A stretch of 64,000 bases of DNA from Jatrophihabitans telluris (GCF_023516435.1 NZ_CP097332.1:3472001-3536000); one strand, 5' to 3'; positions 43,987 to 53,816 are shown, counted from the first letter of the stretch. The notes: generated by a model from the sequence alone, not told the origin. Numbers and translations: made by a program.

Positions 43987-45042
43987 TCATCGAGCGCTCG
44001 CCGCCACCGAGGTCTGGTGCACCGGCGGCAGGAAGCCGACCGCTTCGTAGGCTCGCGACAACGTGACCGACGCAACCGCCGCGGCCTTGGCGGCGCCGTG
44101 GGCGAGCAGCCGGTCCAGCTCGGCCGGGTCGTCCAGCAACTCGGCCGTGCGGGCCGCGAACGGCTGAGCAAACGCGATCACCGACTCGGCCACGGCGCCC
44201 TTGAGCCGGCCGTAGCCCTGGCCGGCGAATTCCGCCTCCACGGCCTCGATGCTCAGTCCGGTGAAGGCGGCGTGAATGGCGATCAGGTTCGACACCCCGG
44301 GCTTGTGCGCCTCGTCGAAACGGATCTCGCCGTCCAGATCCGTCACCGCTCGCTTGAGCTTCTTGCTGATCGTCGCCGCGTCATCGGCGAGGTAGATGGT
44401 GCCCGCGTCCGGTCGTGACTTCGACATCTTCGCGCTCGGGTCCTGCAGATCGAGGATCTTGGCCGCGGCTTTGGGGATGTAGGCGTCCGGAACGGTAAAG
44501 GTCTGGCCGTAGCGGCTGTTGAAGCGCTGGGCCAGGGTGCGGGTCAGCTCCAGGTGCTGGCGCTGGTCCTCCCCGACGGGTACGTAATCGGCCTGGTACA
44601 GCAGGATGTCGGCCGCCTGCAGGATCGGGTAGGTGAACAGGCCGACGCCCTGGCGATCCGCGCCGCCGCGGGCCGACTTGTCCTTGAACTGCGTCATTCG
44701 GTTCGCCTCACCGAATCCGGTCAGGCATTCCAACACCCACGACAGCTGAGGGTGTTCGGGCAGATGCGATTGCACGAACAGTGCACACCGGTCCGGGTCC
44801 AGGCCCGCGGCTATCAGCTGCGCCGCCACGATCCGGGTCCGTTCCCGCAGCGCGGCCGGCTCGGGAGGATCCAGGGTGATCGCATGCAGATCGACGACGC
44901 AGTAGTAGGCGTCGTAGCCGTCCTGCATCGTTACCCAGTTCTTGACCGCCCCCAGGTAGTTGCCGAGTTGCATGGAATCGCCGGTGGGCTGGATTCCGGA
45001 CAGGACACGCGGACGGGCACTCGCTGAGCTCACAGCGCCCAT
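43987..45042 (-). CDS. trpS: Tryptophanyl-tRNA synthetase
   Basis: A 351-residue class Ic aminoacyl-tRNA synthetase charging tRNA-Trp. The HIGH-equivalent [14 protein letters not shown] is at about 19-32, [20 protein letters not shown] follows, [15 protein letters not shown] is the tryptophan-site region, and the KMSKS loop (AKMSKSRPD) is near residue 205. ATG 45042 is chosen because the true N-terminus ([17 protein letters not shown]) begins there; the longer frame to 45348 is antisense-like sequence within the upstream transglycosylase gene. It lies 8 nt downstream of that gene's stop on the same strand, so both may be on one transcript. Confidence 0.96.
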   Translation of the reverse strand: MGAVSSASARPRVLSGIQPTGDSMQLGNYLGAVKNWVTMQDGYDAYYCVVDLHAITLDPPEPAALRERTRIVAAQLIAAGLDPDRCALFVQSHLPEHPQLSWVLECLTGFGEANRMTQFKDKSARGGADRQGVGLFTYPILQAADILLYQADYVPVGEDQRQHLELTRTLAQRFNSRYGQTFTVPDAYIPKAAAKILDLQDPSAKMSKSRPDAGTIYLADDAATISKKLKRAVTDLDGEIRFDEAHKPGVSNLIAIHAAFTGLSIEAVEAEFAGQGYGRLKGAVAESVIAFAQPFAARTAELLDDPAELDRLLAHGAAKAAAVASVTLSRAYEAVGFLPPVHQTSVAASAR

Positions 45043-45050
45043 CTTCGCAT

Positions 45051-46415
45051 TCAGCCGCAGGCCGACCCTGTCGACCCCGACGCACCCGGGACCGAAGCGG
45101 CGCCCGTGGTCGTGGCGCCGGCCGCGGCCGGGCCCGCTGCCGAGCCGTCCGCTCCAACCGCCGAGGTGGCGCCGGAGCCGGACGATCCTGCCGACCCCGA
45201 GGACGATGCGCCGGCCGACAGCCTCGCCGACAGCCTCGCCGAGATCCGCGCCGCGATGCTCGACCGGAGGTCGGTCGATGCTGTCGTCGAAGCAGTCGGC
45301 GACCCGCTCGTCGGGGTGGCGGTCGGTGTCGCGCTGGCCGTCGGGCACGGCAACGGTGGCCGCGAATTCGAAGCCGAGCTCGAAGCCGAGCTCGATGCCG
45401 AGCCGGACGGCCCGGTGGACGGAACTCGGGGGCCCGGGCGGTGGGTCGGGCTCGGGTCGGCGATCGGCTCGGTGCCGTACGGGCTCTCGGTCGGCTTCGG
45501 CTTCACCTTGGTCACATCGGTGACGACCGGCAGCAAGGACCCGTCGGTGGCGACCGCCCCGGTGCGGTAGGCGCGTCCCCAGGTCAGCACGGTGTTGAGG
45601 TAGCTGGCGTTGTTGTTGTAGCTGAGCACGGCTGCGGCCAGACCGGCCGACGTCGCCAGATCACGCCCGCCGGCGCACAGGTAGTGACCAGCGGCCAGCG
45701 TCGCGTCGAAGACGTTGTTCGGGTCCTTCTTGCCGTCACCGTTGCCGTCCGCGCCCCAGCCGGCCCAGGTACTCGGGATGAACTGCATCGGCCCAACCGC
45801 GCGGTCGTAGCTCGTGTCGCCGTCCAGGACGCCGTGATCGGTGTCGGTGATCACCGCATCGCCGGCGATGGAGCCGTTCAGTACCGGGCCGAGGATGCGT
45901 CCGCGGGTGGTGCCGTCCACGTAGAGGCGACCCGACTCGGCGTGGCCGGATTCGGTGTGACCGATACCGGCCAGCAGCCACCACGGCAGATGGCACGAGC
46001 GATCCTCGGCCTTCACCACGTCGGCCGCGTGGTGATAGGCCTTGAGCACCAGTTCCGGGATACCGAGCGAACCGACGTCCGTGGCCGCCACCAGCTGGAA
46101 CCGCGGCGCGCTGGACGTGGCACCGGGCTGGGGTGCCGCCGACGTCGTCGGCTCCGCCGGGACGTTGGTCGACGCGGTCGGGACCACGTCGGCCGGCACC
46201 CAGGACGTTCGGCCGGCGGATGGGGCGACCGCGGCGTCGGCGGCGATCGGCCGGCCGGGACTTCCCGCCGGGCCGAACGGGCCACACAGCAGCAGCAACG
46301 TGACCGCTGTGGCCGTCAGACCGACGGCTGAGGGTCGGCGCAGTGCCCGCCGGACGATCCCGGGAACGGGGATCGTCGGTCGGATCAATCCGGCTGCGAA
46401 ACGAGGGTGGGCCAC
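45051..46415 (-). CDS. Lytic murein transglycosylase-like protein with long low-complexity tail
   Basis: A roughly 454-residue exported peptidoglycan enzyme. An N-terminal signal anchor lies near residues 30-50 ([18 protein letters not shown]). The catalytic domain (about 105-275) belongs to the MltB/SLT2 fold: [20 protein letters not shown] supplies the catalytic Glu, and [20 protein letters not shown] is the second signature; [20 protein letters not shown] is typical too. After about 300 come a Lys/Pro stretch and a 130-residue Ser/Ala/Thr/Gly tail containing [12 protein letters not shown]. The start is uncertain: GTG 46415 and a TTG at 46427 are both possible. The tail is probably a cell-wall-spanning or exposed linker. 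Confidence 0.85.
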   Translation of the reverse strand: MAHPRFAAGLIRPTIPVPGIVRRALRRPSAVGLTATAVTLLLLCGPFGPAGSPGRPIAADAAVAPSAGRTSWVPADVVPTASTNVPAEPTTSAAPQPGATSSAPRFQLVAATDVGSLGIPELVLKAYHHAADVVKAEDRSCHLPWWLLAGIGHTESGHAESGRLYVDGTTRGRILGPVLNGSIAGDAVITDTDHGVLDGDTSYDRAVGPMQFIPSTWAGWGADGNGDGKKDPNNVFDATLAAGHYLCAGGRDLATSAGLAAAVLSYNNNASYLNTVLTWGRAYRTGAVATDGSLLPVVTDVTKVKPKPTESPYGTEPIADPSPTHRPGPRVPSTGPSGSASSSASSSASNSRPPLPCPTASATPTATPTSGSPTASTTASTDLRSSIAARISARLSARLSAGASSSGSAGSSGSGATSAVGADGSAAGPAAAGATTTGAASVPGASGSTGSACG

Positions 46416-46507
46416 GTTATTAACCAAACGGCGGAACGGATGCTTACTTGAGCGGTGTCATCAGATCATCACGCTGATACGTGAGGAGTACCACCGATTC
46501 CAGCAAA

Positions 46508-47893
46508 TTAGCGGTGAATTACAGATCCGTCATCGCTGCCCGGCTGCCCCTGAGCCGGTCGCTCGGGACCGGCCGACGCGGGATCGGCGCCGGAGTCGGC
46601 ACTCGGCAACGGCTGCACCCGGATCCGTGCCGTCCGGCGGCCGTCGACCTCGATGACCTGCAGCAGTCGCTGGTTCACGGTGACCTCGTCGCCGACCTTC
46701 GGCAAGCGTCCGAGGCGAGCCATCACGAAGCCCGCCACCGTCTCGTAGGGGCCTTCGGGCAGTTCCAGGCCGGTGTAGGAGGCGAACTCGTCGAGGTTCA
46801 GGCGGGCGTCCAGCTCGACCACACCCCCGGTGAGCCGGCGGGACTCGTCGTCCTCGTTGTCGTACTCGTCGCGGATGTCGCCGATGATCTCCTCGATCAG
46901 GTCCTCGAGGGTCACGATGCCGTCGGTGCCTCCGTATTCGTCGACGACGATGGCCATGTGGTGCCCCTCGCGGCGCATTTCGCTCAGCGCCGCCAGGACG
47001 TTCTTCGATCCGGGCAGGACTTTGATGTCACGCACCAGGTCGGCGACGACCCGAGCGCGGTCGTGTGAGGGATCCACCCCCGGCGCTCCCAGGATCAGGT
47101 CGCGGATGTGCACGAAGCCCAGGACGTCGTCGTTGCTCTGCCCGGTCACCGGGTACCGCGAGTGCGGGGAATCGCCGGCCAGCCTGGCAGCCCGGCTGAT
47201 CGTCGTGCCTCCTTCGAGGAAGGTGACCTCGGTGCGCGAGATCATCACGTGACTCACAGTGCGCTCCCCGGCGGCGAAGACGTCGTCGATCAGCCGTCGT
47301 TCGTCCGAGGACAACGACTCGTGAGCGGCGACCAAACCACGCAGTTCTTCCTCACTGATCATGTCGCGGCCGGCCTTGGGGTCGCCGCCGAGGATCCGGA
47401 CGACACCGTTCGTGCTCGCCGACAGCATCCAGATGACCGGCCGGAGCAGTCGAGCCATCCGGTCCAGGGTGGGTCCGAAGAACAGCGCGGTGTTCTCCGG
47501 CCGCTGCAGGCCCAGCCGCTTGGGGGCGAGTTCGCCCAGGACCAGGGTCACCAGCGAGATGACCAGCGTGACACCGACGATCCCGATCACCCCGGCGAGG
47601 GTCTTGCCCACTCCGCGCTCGATCAGCGCCTGCTTGGCGGCCTCGGACAGAGTGACCGCGCCGAAGGCCGACGACAGCAGGGCGGTGGACGTGACGCCGA
47701 TCTGGACAGCGGCCAGGAAGCGGTTCGGGTCCGACAGCAACCGGGCGACCGACTGACCCCGGCGCCCGGTCTCGGCCAGGGCCTTCGCCTGACCCTCGCG
47801 CAGTGACACCAGCGCGATTTCGGCCGCCACAAAAAGGCCTTCCACCACGATCAGGCCGAGGACGATCGCGACGTTGAGGAGAGTGCCGTTCAT
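46508..47893 (-). CDS. Hemolysin-C/CNNM family transporter-like protein (DUF21-CBS-CorC)
   Basis: A 461-residue membrane protein. Residues 1-190 form the DUF21/CNNM domain with three to four membrane helices (LLNVAIVLGLIVVEGLFVAA, LAGVIGIVGVTLVISLVTLV) and the polar motif AAEIALVSLREG. Two CBS repeats follow at about 215-335 (MISRTEVTFLEGGTTISRAA; MRREGHHMAIVVDEYGGTDG), then a CorC_HlyC domain at about 355-430 and an acidic Pro/Gly tail. Homologues are implicated in magnesium or other divalent-cation transport. The complete length suggests a functional protein. It diverges from galE; no second paralogue is adjacent although such genes often occur in pairs. Confidence 0.92.
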   Translation of the reverse strand: MNGTLLNVAIVLGLIVVEGLFVAAEIALVSLREGQAKALAETGRRGQSVARLLSDPNRFLAAVQIGVTSTALLSSAFGAVTLSEAAKQALIERGVGKTLAGVIGIVGVTLVISLVTLVLGELAPKRLGLQRPENTALFFGPTLDRMARLLRPVIWMLSASTNGVVRILGGDPKAGRDMISEEELRGLVAAHESLSSDERRLIDDVFAAGERTVSHVMISRTEVTFLEGGTTISRAARLAGDSPHSRYPVTGQSNDDVLGFVHIRDLILGAPGVDPSHDRARVVADLVRDIKVLPGSKNVLAALSEMRREGHHMAIVVDEYGGTDGIVTLEDLIEEIIGDIRDEYDNEDDESRRLTGGVVELDARLNLDEFASYTGLELPEGPYETVAGFVMARLGRLPKVGDEVTVNQRLLQVIEVDGRRTARIRVQPLPSADSGADPASAGPERPAQGQPGSDDGSVIHR

Positions 47894-48033
47894 GACGGGC
47901 GGGCGTCTCCTTCTTCACTGCGGGTTTCGCTGCGGGGCCTCGGGGCGGGCGGCGGCGTTTCGGTGGCAACCGTCCGGTGTAAGCCCGAGTGTAAGGTCAG
48001 CGGCTCGGTTCGTACTTCGGAGGCATGAAGGCT

Positions 48034-49011
48034 ATGCGAGTGTTGGTGACCGGCGGCGCCGGTTATGTGGGCAGTGTGATCTCGGCCCAACTGCTGGCCG
48101 GCGGCCATCAGGTGACCGTGCTCGACAACCTCTCCACCGGGCACGCCGACGCGGTCCCGGCCGGGGCGGAGTTCGTCGAAGCCTCGATCACCGAAGCCGG
48201 AAACGCCTTCGCGGCCGGGGGATTCGAGACCGTCGTGCACTGCGCGGCCAAGTCGCTGGTGGCCGAATCGGTCGCTCAGCCCCAGCTCTACTGGGACAAC
48301 AACGTAGGTGGTTCGCTGGCCCTGCTGGAGACGATGCGCGAGCACGACGTCCGCCGGATCGTCTTCTCCTCCACCGCGGCGACCTACGGTGAGCCCCAGA
48401 GCGTGCCGATCGTGGAGGACGCCCCCACGGCACCGACGAATCCCTACGGCGCCAGCAAGCTCGCGGTCGACCACATGCTCACCAGCTACGCGAACGCGCA
48501 CGGGTTCGCCGCGGTCAGCCTGCGCTACTTCAACGTGGCCGGCGCCCTGCACACCGACGCCGTTTCTTTCGGTGAACGGCACGCGGTCGAGACCCACCTC
48601 ATTCCGATCGCCCTGCAGGTCGCGGCCGGCCGGCGACCGGCGCTGAACATCTTCGGTACCAGCTACCCCACGCCGGACGGCACCTGTGTGCGCGACTACA
48701 TCCACGTCCTCGATCTGGCCGACGCTCACCTGCGCGCGCTGCAGTGGACCGAGTCCCATGCCGCCGAGCATCTGATCTGCAATCTCGGCTCCGGGTCCGG
48801 CGACTCCGTGCGAGAGGTCGTCGAGGCCGTGCGCACCGTGACCGGCATGCCGACCCCGGTGGCCGAGGCCGACAAACGCCCTGGTGACCCTGCAGTCCTG
48901 ATCGCCTCCAACGAGCGGGCGCGCCACGTGCTGGGCTGGTCGCCGGCCCTGGACCTGACCCGAATGGTCAGCGACGCCTGGACGTTCGCCCAGTCGGTCC
49001 GGCAGGGTTAG
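48034..49011 (+). CDS. galE: UDP-glucose 4-epimerase
   Basis: A 325-residue extended SDR interconverting UDP-glucose and UDP-galactose. The Rossmann GGAGYVGS is near the N-terminus, VVHCAAKSLVAESV and FSSTAATYGEP follow, and YGASKLAVDHM contains the catalytic Tyr and Lys. The C-terminal substrate loop (DGTCVRDYIHVLDLADAHL) is diagnostic for GalE. Two nearby ATGs exist; the one at 48034 (MRVLVTGGAGYVGS) is favoured because GGAGG lies 10 nt upstream, whereas the ATG at 48025 is only 1 nt from it. galK follows after 3 nt. Confidence 0.94.
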   Translation: MRVLVTGGAGYVGSVISAQLLAGGHQVTVLDNLSTGHADAVPAGAEFVEASITEAGNAFAAGGFETVVHCAAKSLVAESVAQPQLYWDNNVGGSLALLETMREHDVRRIVFSSTAATYGEPQSVPIVEDAPTAPTNPYGASKLAVDHMLTSYANAHGFAAVSLRYFNVAGALHTDAVSFGERHAVETHLIPIALQVAAGRRPALNIFGTSYPTPDGTCVRDYIHVLDLADAHLRALQWTESHAAEHLICNLGSGSGDSVREVVEAVRTVTGMPTPVAEADKRPGDPAVLIASNERARHVLGWSPALDLTRMVSDAWTFAQSVRQG

Positions 49012-49014
49012 CCC

Positions 49015-50163
49015 GTGAGCTCATCTGCCTCGTCTGCCTCAGCTACGACCGGATCGGGTCCGGTTTCGTGGCGGTCGCCCGGACGCGTGAACCTCATCGG
49101 TGAACACACCGACTACAACGATGGTTTCTGCATGCCGCTGGCCATTCCGCAGGGGTGTGACGCGACGGTCTCCGCGGTGGACGACCCGGTGCTGGAGATC
49201 GTGTCGGCGCAACGCGACCGTCCCGTCGAGGTCGAGCTCGCCCGTCTGAAGCCGGGGGCACTGAGCGGCGAGGACGCGTGGGCCGCCTACGTCGCCGGCT
49301 CGATCTGGGCACTGATCGAGCGCGGCCACGAACTGCCCGGGCTGTCGGTGACCATTGACAGTGATGTCCCTGTCGGGGCCGGGCTGTCCTCCTCGGCGGC
49401 CCTGCAGTGCGCGGTGGCCGCCGCCGCAGCGGACCTCGCCGGCGTGCACCTCAGCCGTGAGGAACTGGTGGCGGTCGCGCGGCAGTCGGAGAACGACTTC
49501 GTCGGCGCTCCGACCGGCGGCCTGGACCAGCTCGCGTCGGTGTTCGGCGACGCGGGTCATGTGCTCCTGTGCGACATGCGCTCGCTGTCGGTGGAGTCCC
49601 TCCCGTTCGACCTCGACGCCCTGGGACTGACCCTGCTCGTGGTGGACTCCAAGGCCCCGCACCAGCTGGTGGACGGCGCCTACGCCGAGCGCCGCGCCAG
49701 CTGCGAGGAGGCCGCCCGCCAGCTGGGCGTGCGGGCGCTGCGCGATGTGGGCCTGGACGATCTCGAGGCGGCGATGGTCACGCTCGACTCGGAGGTGCTA
49801 CGCAAGCGCGCCCGGCACGTCATCACGGAGAACGACCGCACCCTGGCCGCCGCCGAGCTGCTGCGGGCCGGCCAGGTTCCCGCGGTGGGGCCGCTGCTGA
49901 CGGCCTCCCACGTGAGCCTGCGCGACGACTTCGAGGTCTCGGTCCCCGAGGTGGACCTCGCCGTCGAAGTGCTGCTGGCCTTCGGGGCCTACGGTGCCCG
50001 GATCACCGGCGGCGGTTTCGGTGGCTGCGCGATCGGCCTGCTCGAGCCCGCTCAGGCTCGGGCCGCCGCGATCGGGGTGGAGGGGGCCTTCGCCGGGCGG
50101 GGTTACGCAACGCCCGCGAGCTTCACCGTGACCCCCGCGCGGGGTACGCACCGGCTCGGCTGA
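49015..50163 (+). CDS. galK: Galactokinase
   Basis: A 382-residue GHMP kinase phosphorylating galactose at C1. The N-terminal galactose signature PGRVNLIGEHTDYNDGFCMP is at about 22-41, the ATP-binding PVGAGLSSSAALQCAV is near 120, and the C-terminal GARITGGGFGGCAIGL is complete. Start GTG 49015 lies 3 nt after galE, implying co-translation. The transferase galT that completes the Leloir pathway is absent from the window; a sugar importer follows downstream. Confidence 0.95.
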   Translation: MSSSASSASATTGSGPVSWRSPGRVNLIGEHTDYNDGFCMPLAIPQGCDATVSAVDDPVLEIVSAQRDRPVEVELARLKPGALSGEDAWAAYVAGSIWALIERGHELPGLSVTIDSDVPVGAGLSSSAALQCAVAAAAADLAGVHLSREELVAVARQSENDFVGAPTGGLDQLASVFGDAGHVLLCDMRSLSVESLPFDLDALGLTLLVVDSKAPHQLVDGAYAERRASCEEAARQLGVRALRDVGLDDLEAAMVTLDSEVLRKRARHVITENDRTLAAAELLRAGQVPAVGPLLTASHVSLRDDFEVSVPEVDLAVEVLLAFGAYGARITGGGFGGCAIGLLEPAQARAAAIGVEGAFAGRGYATPASFTVTPARGTHRLG

Positions 50164-50489
50164 ACCCTCCCGCCCAAGCCTGAAGGCCTGCCGCCGAACC
50201 GACGAGCGTCGCATCGTCCTGTTTCGCATACGTGTTCGGCCGAGGTCCGGGCGGTGACCGCACACGTCCGCACATCGGACCCATGACGATCCGTGCGACG
50301 GCAATTCAACATAAACAAACATCCGGTCCCGGCCGATACCCGGACAAATAGGCCATACTTCGGTCACGATCCGGCAAAGTTGCTGAATGCGTTGACCAAA
50401 CTCTTGACTTTGGACGTTTGATTCTGCTGAATGATGATTACTTCTGTGAGGCCGTGATCAGCCTCACGTTCGTTCCCTCAGGAGGATCA
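50164..50489. promoter_or_regulatory. Control region of the sugar-importer operon
   Basis: This 326-bp space is unusually AT-rich around 50300-50440. Two TTGAC elements lie 12 bp apart (50392 and 50404), and TTGACT at 50404-50409 is followed after 17 bp by CTGAAT (50427-50432), a plausible promoter. CCAAA and TTTGG form an inverted pair over the second TTGAC, a possible operator. In the leader GTGAGGC and GCCTCAC (50446-50452 and 50461-50467) form a perfect 7-bp stem with an 8-nt loop, just upstream of the AGGAGG ribosome site. Confidence 0.55.
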
Positions 50490-51836
50490 ATGGCCCCGCA
50501 AGAGTCCGCGTCGACCCCCGAGCTCGGAGCGTCGAGCGCGTCCGGTTTCAGTCGGCGAACCGTGTTGAAGGGCCTGGGGGTAGGCGCCGGCGCCATCGCC
50601 GCGGCTCCTGTACTCGCCGCCTGCACCGGTGGCAGCAAGCCCAGCGCCGGCGGTAGCGCGAGCGTCAACACGACCTCGAAGTCGACCTCGCTCGGCTCGA
50701 GCGGCTCCGACGACGTTCCCAAGCGCGCCATCCAGGCGATGATCGACGCGTTCCAGACCAAGACCGGCGACAAGGTCAGCATCAACACCGTCGCCCACAA
50801 CGACTTCCAGAACAAGATCTCCACGTATCTGCAGGGCAGCCCGGACGATGTGTTCACGTGGTTCGCCGGCTACCGCATGCGCTACTACGCCAAGCAGGGT
50901 CTGGCCGCACCGCTGGACGAGGTGTGGTCCAAGATCGGCGCCAACTTCTCCGACGCCATCGCCAAGGCATCGACCGGCGACGACGGCAAGAAGTACTTCG
51001 TGCCCAACTACAACTACCCCTGGGGCTTTTTCTACCGCAAGAGCGTCTGGGCCGCCAAGGGCTACCAGGTCCCGACCACCTTCGACCAGCTCAAGACCCT
51101 GTGCGCACAGATGCAGAAGGACGGTCTGACCCCGATCGCCTTCGGCGACAAGGACGGCTGGCCCGCGATGGGCACCTTCGACTACATCAACATGCGGACC
51201 AACGGCTACCAGTTCCACGTCGACCTCTGCGCCCACAAGGTGTCGTGGGACCAGCAGAAGGTCAAGGACGTCTTCGACAACTGGAAGGCGCTGCTGCCCT
51301 ACCAGGACAAGGCCGCCCTCGGCATGACCTGGGAGGAGTCGGCTCAGACGCTGGCCAAGAAGAAGTCAGGCATGTACCTGCTCGGATCCTTCGTCACCCA
51401 GCAGTTCACCGACAAGACCGTCCTGGCCGACATCGACTTCTTCCCGTTCCCGGCCATCGCGGTCGAGGGCCAGGACGCGATCGAGGCGCCCATCGACGGC
51501 TTCATGCTGTCGAAGAAGGGCGGCGACAACGGCGCTGCCGTCGCGCTGCTCGAATACATCGGCTCGGCCGAGGGCCAGGACGCCTACGCCAAGATCGACA
51601 CGTCCAACATCGCCACCGCCAAGGGCGCCGACACCTCCACGTTCACCGATCTGAACAAGAAGTGCGCGGAAGCCATCGCCAACGCCAAGTCGATCAGCCA
51701 GTTCTTCGACCGCGACGCCTTGCCAGCGATGGCGAACAACGTCATGATTCCCGCATTGCAGGCCTTCATCAAGGACGGCACGTACGACACCAAGAACCTC
51801 GAGGCTCAGGCCAAGACCCTGTACGCCAGCCAGTGA
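50490..51836 (+). CDS. Sugar ABC transporter substrate-binding lipoprotein (Tat-type)
   Basis: A 448-residue extracellular binding protein of the family 1 solute-binding (carbohydrate) type. The N-terminus has a twin-arginine motif SRRTVLKGLG near residue 22 and a lipobox VLAAC at about 46-50, so it is probably exported folded and then lipidated. Mature-domain motifs include PDDVFTWFAGYRMRYYAKQG, NYNYPWGFFYRKSVW and FPAIAVEGQDAIEAPIDGFM. AGGAGG precedes the ATG at 50490; a longer frame from 50418 is disfavoured. Transcribed ahead of two permease genes. Being next to galE-galK hints at galactose or a galactoside as ligand, by inference only. Confidence 0.94.
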   Translation: MAPQESASTPELGASSASGFSRRTVLKGLGVGAGAIAAAPVLAACTGGSKPSAGGSASVNTTSKSTSLGSSGSDDVPKRAIQAMIDAFQTKTGDKVSINTVAHNDFQNKISTYLQGSPDDVFTWFAGYRMRYYAKQGLAAPLDEVWSKIGANFSDAIAKASTGDDGKKYFVPNYNYPWGFFYRKSVWAAKGYQVPTTFDQLKTLCAQMQKDGLTPIAFGDKDGWPAMGTFDYINMRTNGYQFHVDLCAHKVSWDQQKVKDVFDNWKALLPYQDKAALGMTWEESAQTLAKKKSGMYLLGSFVTQQFTDKTVLADIDFFPFPAIAVEGQDAIEAPIDGFMLSKKGGDNGAAVALLEYIGSAEGQDAYAKIDTSNIATAKGADTSTFTDLNKKCAEAIANAKSISQFFDRDALPAMANNVMIPALQAFIKDGTYDTKNLEAQAKTLYASQ

Positions 51837-51846
51837 GGAGTGCTTC

Positions 51847-52815
51847 GTGAGCAGCGACCTACCGTTGGTCGGTGTTCGGCCCGACGCCGGCGAGCGGACT
51901 CCCGCTCGCCGGCGCAAGGCCGGAAACCGCAAAGTCTCCAGGCTCACCTCGCGCGACAAGGTCGTGCTGGGAATCATGGTGGCCATCCCGACCCTCATCG
52001 AGCTGCTGCTTGTGTGGCTGCCGACGGGCCTGTCGATCGGGTTGTCGTTCACGAAGTGGAACGGCCTAGCTCTCAGCAACATCCGCAACGCCGGACTGTC
52101 GAACTACAGCTTCGTGGTGCACGACTACCCGCCGTTCTGGCCGGCGGTCCGGCACAACATCATCTGGCTGTTGTTCCTCGGCTTCATCGCCACCCCGATC
52201 GGGCTTCTGCTGGCGGTCCTGCTGGACCAGAAGATCAAGGGCAGCCGGATCTACCAGAGCATCTTCTTCACGCCGGTCATGCTGTCGCTGGTCCTGGTCG
52301 GCGTGATCTGGCAGCTGGTCTACTCCCGCGACAACGGCATCCTGAACCACCTGCTGGGGACGTCGGGCAAGTCCAACGCGATCGACTGGTTCGGCGATTC
52401 CAACGTCAACCTCTGGGCCGCCCTCGTCGCGGCGACCTGGCGGCACGCCGGCTACATCATGATCCTGTACCTAGCCGGGCTGAAGGGTGTCGACCCGTCA
52501 CTGCGTGAAGCGGCCGCGATCGACGGCGCCAGCGCGGTCCAGACCTTCTTCCGCGTGGTGTTCCCCGCCATGCGCCCGATCAACATCGTCATCGTCGTCA
52601 TCACGATCATCGAGTCGCTGCGGGCCTTCGACATCGTCTACGTCATCAACCGCGGCACCAATGGACTGGAACTCATCAGCGCTCTGGTCATTCAGAACCT
52701 GGTCGGCGAGGGTCAGATCATCGGTCTGGGTTCCGCGCTCGCGGTGATCCTGCTGGTGATCTCGCTGGTGCCGATCATCTTCTACCTGGTTCGCACCTTC
52801 CGGAAGGAGAGCTGA
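51847..52815 (+). CDS. Sugar ABC transporter permease (MalF-like)
   Basis: A 322-residue inner-membrane permease with six predicted helices after a basic 35-residue cytoplasmic start (TPARRRKAGNRKVSRLTSRD). The cytoplasmic EAA loop is EAAAIDGASAVQTFFRVVFP at about 218-237, which contacts the ATPase. Extra residues in the first periplasmic loop (LSFTKWNGLALSNIRNAGLS) fit the MalF-like partner. The GTG lies 10 nt after the binding-protein gene. It forms a heterodimeric pore with the next gene product. Confidence 0.94.
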   Translation: MSSDLPLVGVRPDAGERTPARRRKAGNRKVSRLTSRDKVVLGIMVAIPTLIELLLVWLPTGLSIGLSFTKWNGLALSNIRNAGLSNYSFVVHDYPPFWPAVRHNIIWLLFLGFIATPIGLLLAVLLDQKIKGSRIYQSIFFTPVMLSLVLVGVIWQLVYSRDNGILNHLLGTSGKSNAIDWFGDSNVNLWAALVAATWRHAGYIMILYLAGLKGVDPSLREAAAIDGASAVQTFFRVVFPAMRPINIVIVVITIIESLRAFDIVYVINRGTNGLELISALVIQNLVGEGQIIGLGSALAVILLVISLVPIIFYLVRTFRKES

Positions 52816-52816
52816 C

Positions 52817-53743
52817 GTGTCGACCTCGTTGACCTCGCCGGAGAACATTTCCCATCCGCTACCGACCGAAACCGAACGCGTGGGCAGCACCGTCGGCCGA
52901 CGGCATTACGGCACCCACCTCTTCCTGATCGTCATGTCGATCGTGTGGCTGGTGCCGCTGTTGTGGACGGTTTACACCTCGCTGCGTCCCAAGGAAGCAA
53001 CCGACAAGTACGGCTACTGGAGCCTGCACGGACCGTTCGGCTTCTCCAACTTCACCAAGGCGTGGAAGCAGGGTGGGTTCAGCCACCTGTTCATGAACTC
53101 CGTCTACATCGCGATCCCCTCGGTGATCCTGACCCTGGCCCTGGCCTCGATGATGGCCTTCGCGGTCAGCCGGTTCACCTGGAAGTTCAACCTCACCCTG
53201 CTGGTCATGTTCACGGCGGGCAACCTGTTGCCTCCGCAGGTCCTGGCGGCGCCACTGTTCGAGATGTTCAAGCACACCTCGCTGCCGTACTCGGTGTCGG
53301 ACTCGGGCACCCTGCTCAACACCTACTACAGCGTCATCCTGGTCGACACGGCGTTCCAGATCGGGTTCTGCACCTTCGTGCTGTCGAACTACATGAAGGC
53401 CCTGCCCATGGACCTCACCGAGGCCGCCATGGTGGACGGAGCGAGCGTCTGGGTCCAGTACACGCGAATCATCCTGCCGTTGTGCCGCCCGGCGGTCGCC
53501 GCGCTGGGCACCCTGGAAGTCATCTGGATCTACAACGACTTCTTCTGGCCACTGCTGTTCATCACCGACGGCAGCCGGCAGCCGGTGACGACGGGTATCA
53601 ACAACCTGCAAGGCCAATTCCTGTCGAACTACAGCCTGCTGGCCGCGGGCGCGACGCTCACGGTCATTCCGACGCTGGTCATCTATTTCGCGCTGCAGAG
53701 GCAGTTCGTCGCCGGCCTCACGCTGGGGGCGTCGAAGGGCTAG
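52817..53743 (+). CDS. Sugar ABC transporter permease (MalG-like)
   Basis: A 308-residue inner-membrane permease with six predicted helices. The EAA loop reads EAAMVDGASVWVQYTRIILP, near residue 200. VWLVPLLWTVYTSLRPKEA near the N-terminus is typical of MalG-type partners. The GTG begins 1 nt after the preceding stop, so the two permeases are translationally coupled. No ATP-binding gene follows; in actinomycetes such importers commonly share a remote MsiK-type ATPase. The operon ends at a hairpin 42 nt downstream. Confidence 0.94.
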   Translation: MSTSLTSPENISHPLPTETERVGSTVGRRHYGTHLFLIVMSIVWLVPLLWTVYTSLRPKEATDKYGYWSLHGPFGFSNFTKAWKQGGFSHLFMNSVYIAIPSVILTLALASMMAFAVSRFTWKFNLTLLVMFTAGNLLPPQVLAAPLFEMFKHTSLPYSVSDSGTLLNTYYSVILVDTAFQIGFCTFVLSNYMKALPMDLTEAAMVDGASVWVQYTRIILPLCRPAVAALGTLEVIWIYNDFFWPLLFITDGSRQPVTTGINNLQGQFLSNYSLLAAGATLTVIPTLVIYFALQRQFVAGLTLGASKG

Positions 53744-53784
53744 CGATTCGGGCCCGGGAGTTCGTCCCGGTCACACAACTGGCC

Positions 53785-53816
53785 CCGCCGGGTGATCGAC
53801 TACGGTCACCCGGCGG
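53785..53816 (+). terminator. Terminator of the sugar-importer operon
   Basis: CCGCCGGGTGA and TCACCCGGCGG form a perfect 11-bp stem with a 10-nt loop, starting 42 nt after the last permease stop. No T-run follows. Confidence 0.75.
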
